A stretch of 5,678 nt of DNA from contig JACQEF010000174.1 of assembly GCA_016200745.1 (NCBI GenBank), forward strand, positions 1-5,678, given 5' to 3'. Position 1 is the stretch's first letter. Every line of letters begins with the position of its first letter. This document shows positions 1-5,341 of this stretch, piece by piece. The translations under genes and the position numbers were made by a program. The notes below the pieces were generated by a model, which had not been told where the DNA came from, did no database searches, and worked only from the letters and a program-made list of their open reading frames with translations. The stretch comes from Chloroflexota bacterium. Its GTDB lineage: Bacteria > Chloroflexota > Limnocylindria > Limnocylindrales > CSP1-4.

Positions 1-275
1 ACCAGGTTGAGCCAGTCGGTCGGCTCGACGATCAGCAGCGAGAATCGGGGTTCGAGGAAGAGGACGTCATAGGCCAGGAACGAGGCCACGGCTGTCGCGG
101 CCGCCGGCCAGGTTCCGCCGACGGATCCGACGACCGCCACCGCCACGAGGTAGACGGCCGACGCGTCCGGGACGGGCGTCCCGCTCTCGAGGGCCGCGAC
201 GAGCAGCGTCGCGACGACGATCGACCCGAGCGCGAGGGCCACCATCGTGGACGACGGCCGCCGCGGGGGCCCCAT
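1..275 (-). CDS. KdpD-like DUF4118 membrane sensor protein, N-terminal part (cut by window edge)
   Basis: Only the first 91 codons are visible; the gene continues past the left edge. Read on the minus strand from the ATG at 275-273, the protein starts with a short basic stretch (MGPPRRPSST). A hydrophobic segment follows at about residues 11-29, then a hydrophobic pair at about residues 40-75 containing SAVYLVAVAVVGSVGG and ASFLAYDVLFLEPRFSLLI. The pattern of YL-hydrophobic, GG, then AYDxxFLEPRFS resembles the DUF4118 four-helix membrane region of KdpD and related sensor histidine kinases, which have AFDFFFxPPR at this place. The likely role is a membrane-bound sensor, probably a histidine kinase, but no kinase domain is in view. 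Alternative starts are the in-frame ATG at 245 and GTG at 305. The 275 start keeps a basic N-terminus before the first helix, but no clear Shine-Dalgarno supports it. The gene is divergent from the small DNA-binding gene at 470. Confidence 0.72.
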   Translation of the reverse strand, partial: MGPPRRPSSTMVALALGSIVVATLLVAALESGTPVPDASAVYLVAVAVVGSVGGTWPAAATAVASFLAYDVLFLEPRFSLLIVEPTDWLNL

Positions 276-326
276 CGGGAGAGAGCGGGAGACTCGGGCC
301 AGCACGCCCGGATGGTACGTCCGCCG

Positions 327-350
327 GTACTGCAGGGTGACCCAAAGTAC
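327..350. promoter_or_regulatory. Nested dyad, candidate operator in divergent intergenic region
   Basis: An outer inverted repeat GTACT (327-331) / AGTAC (346-350) encloses a nearly concentric GGGTGACCC (335-343), whose arms GGGT and ACCC mirror each other. The two symmetries differ in centre by half a base. The site lies in the 194-bp gap between the minus-strand sensor gene (start 275) and the plus-strand DNA-binding gene (start 470). On the minus strand a possible -10, TACCAT, lies at 317-312, so the dyad would cover the -35 region of the sensor gene promoter. Its location and symmetry suggest a binding site for a dimeric regulator. Which protein binds it is not known. Confidence 0.4.
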
Positions 351-469
351 GGCTAGGCGCGGGCCACCCCTCACCCCTACGCTCTGCCACGCAGGGGGCT
401 GGAGTCCACCGCGGAGCACCCCAGGGAACCAGACCCAACGAGCACGGCACGAAACGAGGCAACCGTCCA

Positions 470-664
470 ATGGCATCGATGGCCATCAACGAACTGGGAC
501 CGATGCTCACCGCGACCGAGGTCGCTGACATGCTCCATCTGCATGTCAACACGGTGAAGCGGCTCGGCGATCGCGGCGAGCTGCCGTTCTACCGGGTCTG
601 CAAGCGTGGCGATCGTCGGTTCCGGCTCGACGACGTCATGAAGTTCCTGACCCAGAACCGCTAG
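470..664 (+). CDS. Small excisionase/MerR-like helix-turn-helix DNA-binding protein
   Basis: This 64-residue protein is almost entirely one winged helix-turn-helix domain of the HTH_17/excisionase type. The visible signature is MLTATEVADMLHLHVNTVKR (about residues 12-31, the helix-turn-helix), then GELPFYRV, then the wing and final helix DRRFRLDDVMKFL. In this family the TxxEVAxxLxVxxxTVxR stretch contacts DNA and RRFxxxDV is the conserved wing. It probably acts as a cytoplasmic transcription regulator or architectural DNA-binding protein. The ATG at 470 is preferred because a weak GAGG (456-459) sits 10 nt upstream; ATGs at 479 and 503 are in frame and possible. No integrase or recombinase lies beside it in the window, so an excisionase role is not supported by context. 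It is divergent from the sensor gene and convergent with the aminotransferase, with a strong hairpin 17 bp after its stop codon. Confidence 0.85.
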   Translation: MASMAINELGPMLTATEVADMLHLHVNTVKRLGDRGELPFYRVCKRGDRRFRLDDVMKFLTQNR

Positions 665-681
665 TCCCGCAGCACGACTGT

Positions 682-714
682 CGAGCGCCCGTCCGATGGG
701 GGGACGGGCGCTCG
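682..714. terminator. Perfect 13-bp hairpin, probable bidirectional terminator
   Basis: CGAGCGCCCGTCC (682-694) and GGACGGGCGCTCG (702-714) are exact reverse complements separated by the 7-nt loop GATGGGG. The hairpin sits in the 63-bp gap between the stop of the plus-strand DNA-binding gene (664) and the stop of the minus-strand aminotransferase (728). That is where a shared terminator of converging genes is expected. Neither side has a run of T, only TTGCTGT on the plus side, so it is not a textbook intrinsic terminator. It could act with a termination factor or as a 3'-end stabiliser. Confidence 0.6.
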
Positions 715-727
715 TTGCTGTCCGGCG

Positions 728-2031
728 TCAGTCGCGCGGGATTGACGCCAGCGTCTCGCCGAAGATCTCGACCGCCTCGGCGATTTCGGCGGCGTCCACG
801 TTGATCGGCGGGATCCAGCGGACCACCTGGTGGCTGTAGCCACAGGTGAGCACCAGGAGGCCCGCGTCGGCGCAGGCCGCGATCAGCCGATCGGGCAACG
901 TGGAATCGGGTTCCCGGGTCTCGCGGTCGGTCACGAACTCCACGCCGACCATCAACCCGCGCCCCCGGATATCCCCGATCCGGTCGTCCTCGGCGGCGAT
1001 CGCCGCGAGGCCGGCCATCAGCTCGCCTCCGCGGACCGTGGCGTTGGCCACGAGCCCTTCCTCCTGGATCGTCTCGAGCACGGCCAGGCCCGCGGCACAG
1101 GCCACCGGGTTGCCGCCGTAGGTGGACCCGTGGGCGCCGCGCCCCAGCGCTCCTGGAGCTCGCGGCTGGTGATGATCGCCGAGAGCGGCAGGCCGTTGGC
1201 GATCGCCTTGGCCATGCACACGATGTCGGGGACGATCTCGGCCTGCTCGAATGCCCACATCTGGCCCGTTCGGCCAAACCCGCTCTGGACCTCGTCGGCG
1301 ATCAGCAGGATGCCGTGCCGGTCGCAGAAGGCACGCAGCTCGCGCAGGAACGTGGCCGGTGCCGGCGTGTAGCCGCCCTCACCCTGGATCGGCTCGATCA
1401 GCATCGCCGCGACCGACGAGAACGGGATCTCCGAGCTGGTCACTCGATGGAGCTCGGCGAGTGCCGCCTCGGTCGCCTTCGCCTCGTCGCCGCCGAAGTC
1501 CCGATACGCCTCCGGGAACGCGGTGAGGTAGACGCCGGGCAGCACGGGCTCGTAGCCGGCCCGGTAGTTGAGCGACGAGCTGGTCACCGACATCGCGCCG
1601 AACGTCCGCCCGTGGAACCCGTGTCGGAAGGCGATGATCCCGGGCCGTCCGGTGACCCGCCGGGCGAGCTTGAGCGCCGCCTCGACCGTCTCCGAGCCCG
1701 AGTTGAGGAACATCACCGAGTCGAGCGGGTCCGGGAAGGTCTTGTCGAGCGCGGCCGCCAGGCGGGACACCGGTTCCGCGAACCCCATCGCCGAGACCGG
1801 GCCGATCAGCCGGTCCACCTGGGCGTGGATGGCCGCCGTGACTCGAGGGTGCGCGTGGCCCAGCGCGGTGACGGCGATGCCGTTCGCGAAGTCGAGGTAG
1901 GCCTTGCCGGTCGTGTCGTACAACCGGTGCCCGACGCCGTGGCTCCAGGTGCGCTCGAAGTAGCGACCCAGGACCGGCGAGAGGCTGGCGGCGGGGGGCG
2001 CGGCGAGGTCGAGGCTGGTCTCTGTCGGCAT
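728..2031 (-). pseudogene. Class III PLP aminotransferase (4-aminobutyrate/acetylornithine type), single frameshift
   Basis: A pyridoxal-phosphate aminotransferase that would move an amino group from an omega-amino donor such as 4-aminobutyrate or acetylornithine to a 2-oxoacid in the cytoplasm. The 5' reading frame (2031 to about 1140) holds all main class III motifs: the cofactor-phosphate loop NSGSETVEAALKLAR (from N110), HGFHGRTFGAMS, EPIQGEGGY, DEVQSGFGRTG (Asp246 for the PLP ring nitrogen) and MAKAIANGLPLS (Lys275, Schiff base). Asp and Lys are 29 residues apart, as in E. coli GabT. After about residue 298 the family sequence continues in another frame as GAHGSTYGGNPVACAAGLAVL and on to the stop at 728. 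Adding one G around 1133-1146 gives WGAGAHGSTYGGNP and an intact protein of about 434 residues, close to the usual 425-450. The start ATG at 2031 has GGAG 8 nt upstream. Because only one base is missing and everything else is conserved, a sequencing or assembly error is at least as likely as real gene decay. The exact substrate is uncertain. Confidence 0.85.
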
Positions 2032-2063
2032 GGTGACGGCTCCAGGGAGGATGCGGTCGGTCG

Positions 2064-2069
2064 AGTATA
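2064..2069 (-). promoter_or_regulatory. Candidate -10 box (TATACT) for the aminotransferase gene
   Basis: Read on the minus strand, 2069-2064 is TATACT, five of six matches to the TATAAT consensus and unusual in such GC-rich DNA. A start about 7 nt downstream would give a leader of roughly 25 nt before the ATG at 2031, with room for the GGAG at 2043-2040. No convincing -35 is seen; TCACGG at 2093-2088 (18-nt spacing) is the best and is weak. Confidence 0.45.
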
Positions 2070-2116
2070 CGGGCCGCCCTGCGGCTGCCGTGAGGGCCGT
2101 CCGGCCCGCCGCGCCC

Positions 2117-2125
2117 TGTTACATT
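2117..2125 (+). promoter_or_regulatory. Extended -10 promoter giving a probable leaderless acyl-CoA dehydrogenase mRNA
   Basis: TGTTACATT at 2117-2125 fits an extended -10 (TG-N-TANNNT). The hexamer TACATT ends 7 nt before the ATG at 2133, so transcription would start at or next to the A of the start codon. There is no Shine-Dalgarno-like sequence before this ATG, which fits leaderless initiation. No -35 match is seen, as is common with extended -10 promoters. Confidence 0.42.
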
Positions 2126-2132
2126 CAGCACC

Positions 2133-3341
2133 ATGGTCGACTTCCACCTGACCGACGAGAACCGGCTCGTCCAGCAGGCCGCGCGGGCGTTCGCCGAGGC
2201 CGAGATCCTGCCCCACATCCGCGAGTGGGACGAGCGCGGCGAGGTGCACCGCGAGCTCTTCGCGAAGATGGGGGAACAGGGCTTCCTCGGCGCCCCGATC
2301 CCCGAGGCATACGGCGGCTCGGGCATGGACTACACGAGCTTCGCGATCCTGTGCGAGGAGCTGGAACGGGCCGACACCGCGTTCCGCGTCGTCCAGAGCG
2401 TCCACGTCGGCCTCAACTCACTGGCGCTCCTGCAGTGGGGGACGGAGGCGCAGCGGCAGCGCTGGCTGGTGCCCCAGGCGCGGGGCGAGCGGCTGGCGAC
2501 CTTCGCCCTGACCGAGCCCGGCGTGGGCACGGACGCGGGCAACCTGGCCACGACGGCCCGCCGCGACGGGGACGCCTACCGGCTCAACGGCCAGAAGCTC
2601 TGGATCTCGCTGGCGGACATCGCCGACCACTTCCTCGTCTTCGCCTCCGTCGACCGCTCGAAGAAGCACAAGGGCGTCACCGCCTTCATGCTCGAGCGCG
2701 GGATGCCCGGGCTCACCACGGGCTCGCTCCACGGCAAGCTCGGGATCCGGGCCGGCAACACGGGATTGATCAACCTCGACGACGTCCCGGTCCCGGTCGA
2801 GCACCGGATCGGCGAGGAAGGCGAGGGCTTCCTGATCGCGATGAGCGCAATCGACCAGGGCCGGTTCACGGTGGCCGCCGGCGCCGTCGGCCTCGCGCAG
2901 GCTTGCCTGGATGCCAGCATCAAGTACGCGCATGAGCGGCAGACCTTCGGCAAGGAGATCGGCGAGCACCAGCTGGTCAAGCAGATGATCGCCCGGATGG
3001 CCGCCGGGACCGAGACCGGCCGGCTGCTCGTCTGGCGAGCGGCCTGGCTCAAGAACCAGGGCCTGCGCAACACCCGCGAGACGAGCCTGGCCAAGTGGCA
3101 CGCCACCGAGCACGCGGTCCAGAGCGCGCTCGACGCCATCCAGGTCCACGGGGCTAACGGCTACTCCAACGAGTTCCCCGTCGAGCGCTACCTGCGGAAC
3201 TCCAAGGCCGCCGTGATCTACGAGGGCACCAGCCAGCTGCACACGCTCATCCAGGCCGATTACGCGATGGGCTACCGGGAGGATCGCCCGCTCCGCTGCG
3301 AGCCCTGGCCCGCGCAGGGCTGGCAGCGACCCGGTTCGTGA
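2133..3341 (+). CDS. Acyl-CoA dehydrogenase family protein
   Basis: A 402-residue FAD-dependent enzyme that would introduce a trans-2,3 double bond into an acyl-CoA and pass electrons to an electron-transfer flavoprotein. It has the full three-domain layout: an all-alpha N-terminal domain (about 6-117) with GAPIPEAYGGSGMDY; a beta-barrel middle domain (about 121-215) with FALTEPGVGTDAG (from F124) and the flavin-contacting KLWISLAD (W157); and an alpha C-terminal domain (about 225-375) with RQTFGKEIGEHQ (R269), QVHGANGYSNEFPVERYLRN and IYEGTSQLH. Glu364 in YEGTS matches the catalytic base of the short- and medium-chain enzymes. Length is typical (380-410), with a C-terminal extension of about 25 residues rich in Arg, Pro and Trp. 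The ATG at 2133 begins a standard N-terminus (FHLTDENRLVQQAARAFA) and lies just after a putative -10. The stop overlaps the GTG of the GMC oxidoreductase gene by 4 bp, so the two are very probably one operon. The acyl chain specificity cannot be told. Confidence 0.95.
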   Translation: MVDFHLTDENRLVQQAARAFAEAEILPHIREWDERGEVHRELFAKMGEQGFLGAPIPEAYGGSGMDYTSFAILCEELERADTAFRVVQSVHVGLNSLALLQWGTEAQRQRWLVPQARGERLATFALTEPGVGTDAGNLATTARRDGDAYRLNGQKLWISLADIADHFLVFASVDRSKKHKGVTAFMLERGMPGLTTGSLHGKLGIRAGNTGLINLDDVPVPVEHRIGEEGEGFLIAMSAIDQGRFTVAAGAVGLAQACLDASIKYAHERQTFGKEIGEHQLVKQMIARMAAGTETGRLLVWRAAWLKNQGLRNTRETSLAKWHATEHAVQSALDAIQVHGANGYSNEFPVERYLRNSKAAVIYEGTSQLHTLIQADYAMGYREDRPLRCEPWPAQGWQRPGS

Positions 3342-5296
3342 CGGCCGGCCGGCCGGCCGGTGGCACGTCGCGCGCCGGCGCGCTCGGAGTCGGCCCGTGG
3401 TCGGAGCGCGAGCTGGCCATCCTGGCGGCGCTTGCCGAGACCTTCGTCGCCGGTGACGGCGCGTCCCGTGCCCGGCTGGCCAGCGAGGCCCTGACCGTCG
3501 CCACCGACCCGGCCCAGGTGCGCCAGCTCAGGCTCGCCCTCCGGCTGAGGCGCTCGGCGTTCGCGGCGTTTCGCAAGCTCCTGACGTTCCTGGCCTATGC
3601 CGATCCCGGGGTCGAGGGGCCGAATCCGCGACTGTCGCGCCTCGGCTACCGCCCGGACGATCCGCCGGTGACCGGTGACGTATCGGCGATCCGGCCATTC
3701 GATCTGGGCAAAGCCGCTTCCGGGCGCCCGGTCGGCGAGCCGGCCGTGCTCGAGGCCGACGTGGTGATCGTCGGGGCCGGCGCGGGTGGCGGGGTCATCG
3801 CCGCCGCGCTCGCGGAGGCGGGCCGTTCGGTCGTGGTCCTCGAACAGGGGCCATTCGTCGACGAGGCGGCCATGCCCCGCGACGAGCTCGGCGCGTACGA
3901 CCGGCTGTACCTCGACCACGGCCTCCTGACCACCTGGGACGGGTCGGTCACGATGCTGGCCGGCACCGGCGTCGGCGGCGGCACGCTCGTGAACTGGATG
4001 ACCTGCATCCCGGCCACGGCCTCGGTCCGCGAGGAGTGGCAGCGCGAGCACGGTGTCGAGGGGCTGACCGGCTCCGCCTGGGCGGACGACGTGGCGGTGC
4101 TCGAGACCGAGCTCGGGGTGGCGACATCGACCTCCATCCCAGCCAAGGACGCGGTCATCCTGCGCGGTGCGGCGGCGCTCGGCTGGGAGGCCGCACCGAC
4201 GCGCCGGAACGCGTCCGGCTGCGACGACTGCGGAAGCTGCCCGTTCGGCTGCCGGCGGGGGACCAAGCAATCCGGCATCCGGGCCCACCTCGCGCGGGCG
4301 GCCGCAGCCGGGACCCGCGTCGTCGCCGGGACGCGGGTGACGCGCGTGCTGGTCGAGGCAGGCCGTGCGACCGGCGTCGAAGCGGAAGCCGACGTCGAAG
4401 CGGAAGCCGACGTCGAGCCGGGCGCCGCCGGGACGCGGCGATTGCGTCTGATCGTCCGGGCGCCCGTGGTCGTCGTCGCCGGGGGCGCTCTCCGGACGCC
4501 GTCCGTCCTCCAGCGTTCCGGGCTGTGGCATCCGGCCATCGGGCGGCACCTGCGGCTCCATCCCGTTGCCGTCGCCGCCGCCCGGTTCGACGAGCCGATC
4601 GAGATGTGGCGCGGGACGATGCAGGGGGCTCGATCGCTCCAGTTCATCGAGGAGGAGAGCGGCCGCAGCGGCTACGCCATCGAGTCCGCGCCGGGGCATC
4701 CGGGCCTGATGGCGCTGGCGCTGCCGTGGGAGGGAACGGCCGCCCACGCCGAGCTGATGGCGAGCGCGGCCCGGCTGGCCCCGCTGATCGCGATCGCCCG
4801 CGACGGTGGCGAGGGGCGGACCACGCTCAGCCACTCGGGCCGCGTCCGGATCGACTACCGGCTGGACGCCCGGGGCGTGGCCGCGCTGCGCCACGGCCTG
4901 GGCTCGATGGCACGCCTGGCCCGAGCCGCCGGCGCCAGCGAGATCCTGGCCGCCGGCACGCCCCCGGCGCGGTACCGCGAGCACGGCGACATGCCGGCCG
5001 CGGGCGCGACACTCGCCCGGTTCGAGGCCGACCTCGCCCGGTTCGACTTCGATGCCAACCGTGGGGCGGTCTTCTCGGCCCACCAGATGGGCTCGGTCCG
5101 GATGGGCGCAGATCCCCGGTCCCATCCGTGCGACCCGTGGGGCCGCGTCCGCACGGGCGACCGGAACGACAGCGTGATCGGCGGCCTGTACGTCGGCGAC
5201 GGGTCACTCTTCCCGACGGGACTCGGGGTCAACCCGATGATCACGATCATGGCCCTCGCCAGGCGCGTCGCGCGGACCGTGCTCGCCGACGCCTGA
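3338..5296 (+). CDS. GMC family FAD-dependent alcohol oxidoreductase with Cys4 motif
   Basis: A 652-residue flavoprotein of the glucose-methanol-choline family, expected to oxidise an alcohol to an aldehyde or ketone. Residues about 20-95 form a helical N-terminal region (WSERELAILAALAETFV...) like that found before the FAD domain in long-chain alcohol oxidases and in the small subunit of gluconate 2-dehydrogenase. The FAD dinucleotide fold starts at D141 with VVIVGAGAGGG (G146, G148, G151) and ends with VVVLEQGPF (E169, ribose-binding). GTGVGGGTLVNWM follows. Cys295, Cys298, Cys301 and Cys305 form a CxxCxxCxxxC cluster, also known in long-chain alcohol oxidase relatives. The C-terminal catalytic part has SAHQMGSVRMG (His582), then VGDGSLFPTGLGVNPMIT (Asn632), the usual His/Asn pair. 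No signal peptide or membrane helix is evident. GTG at 3338 is chosen because it overlaps the acyl-CoA dehydrogenase stop as GTGA, indicating translational coupling. Residues 347-358 are a duplicated VEAEAD. The natural substrate is not determinable; a fatty or terpenoid alcohol would fit the neighbour. Confidence 0.92.
   Translation: MTAGRPAGGTSRAGALGVGPWSERELAILAALAETFVAGDGASRARLASEALTVATDPAQVRQLRLALRLRRSAFAAFRKLLTFLAYADPGVEGPNPRLSRLGYRPDDPPVTGDVSAIRPFDLGKAASGRPVGEPAVLEADVVIVGAGAGGGVIAAALAEAGRSVVVLEQGPFVDEAAMPRDELGAYDRLYLDHGLLTTWDGSVTMLAGTGVGGGTLVNWMTCIPATASVREEWQREHGVEGLTGSAWADDVAVLETELGVATSTSIPAKDAVILRGAAALGWEAAPTRRNASGCDDCGSCPFGCRRGTKQSGIRAHLARAAAAGTRVVAGTRVTRVLVEAGRATGVEAEADVEAEADVEPGAAGTRRLRLIVRAPVVVVAGGALRTPSVLQRSGLWHPAIGRHLRLHPVAVAAARFDEPIEMWRGTMQGARSLQFIEEESGRSGYAIESAPGHPGLMALALPWEGTAAHAELMASAARLAPLIAIARDGGEGRTTLSHSGRVRIDYRLDARGVAALRHGLGSMARLARAAGASEILAAGTPPARYREHGDMPAAGATLARFEADLARFDFDANRGAVFSAHQMGSVRMGADPRSHPCDPWGRVRTGDRNDSVIGGLYVGDGSLFPTGLGVNPMITIMALARRVARTVLADA
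3342..3360. repeat. CGGC tetranucleotide repeat at the start of the GMC gene
   Basis: The motif CGGC is repeated four times plus CGG (19 nt), beginning one base after the TGA of the acyl-CoA dehydrogenase. It encodes residues 2-8 of the GMC protein. The tract is self-complementary, so it can fold on the mRNA beside the coupled start codon. Gain or loss of one 4-nt unit would shift the frame. Confidence 0.7.
4376..4416 (+). repeat. 18-bp in-frame tandem duplication (VEAEAD x2) in the GMC gene
   Basis: The 18-bp unit GTCGAAGCGGAAGCCGAC occurs twice without any mismatch (4376-4393 and 4394-4411) and a third copy begins (GTCGA to 4416). It encodes VEAEAD-VEAEAD-VE, an acidic stretch between VTRVLVEAGRATG and RLRLIVRAPVVVVAGGA. 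Since these flanks are adjacent beta strands in GMC proteins, the repeat lies in a surface turn. Identical copies at the DNA level point to a recent duplication. Confidence 0.85.
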
Positions 5297-5341
5297 GGAT
5301 CCGGTCCGCGCAAGCTGCCGGCCCTGCCCGGCGCCCGGAGG

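Noticed and set aside
351..469. Possible small RNA or tRNA in the leader of the HTH gene
   Set aside because: I saw no cloverleaf, no T-loop consensus and no terminator-like hairpin; only C-rich unstructured sequence.
67..552. 161-codon minus-strand open frame covering the left gene and part of the HTH gene
   Set aside because: It is in a different frame from the DUF4118-like sequence, is composed mainly of Arg, Gly and Pro, and overlaps the convincing HTH gene.
2070..2108. CGGGCCG/CGGCCCG inverted repeat in the aminotransferase/acyl-CoA dehydrogenase promoter region
   Set aside because: Seven-base GC-only arms 25 nt apart are weak evidence for an operator in DNA this rich in GC.
1315..2151. 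278-codon plus-strand open frame opposite the aminotransferase
   Set aside because: Antisense shadow of a motif-rich gene; the product has no recognisable domain.
3272..5125. 617-codon open frame on the minus strand, antisense to the GMC gene
   Set aside because: Its product is Arg/Gly/Pro/His-rich with no family motifs and lies opposite a clear conserved flavoprotein. Long antisense open frames are expected at this GC content.
5317..5332. Small inverted repeat GCCGG/CCGGC between the convergent GMC and EamA genes
   Set aside because: Only a 5-bp stem with a 6-nt loop and no T-run; such repeats are common by chance in this base composition.
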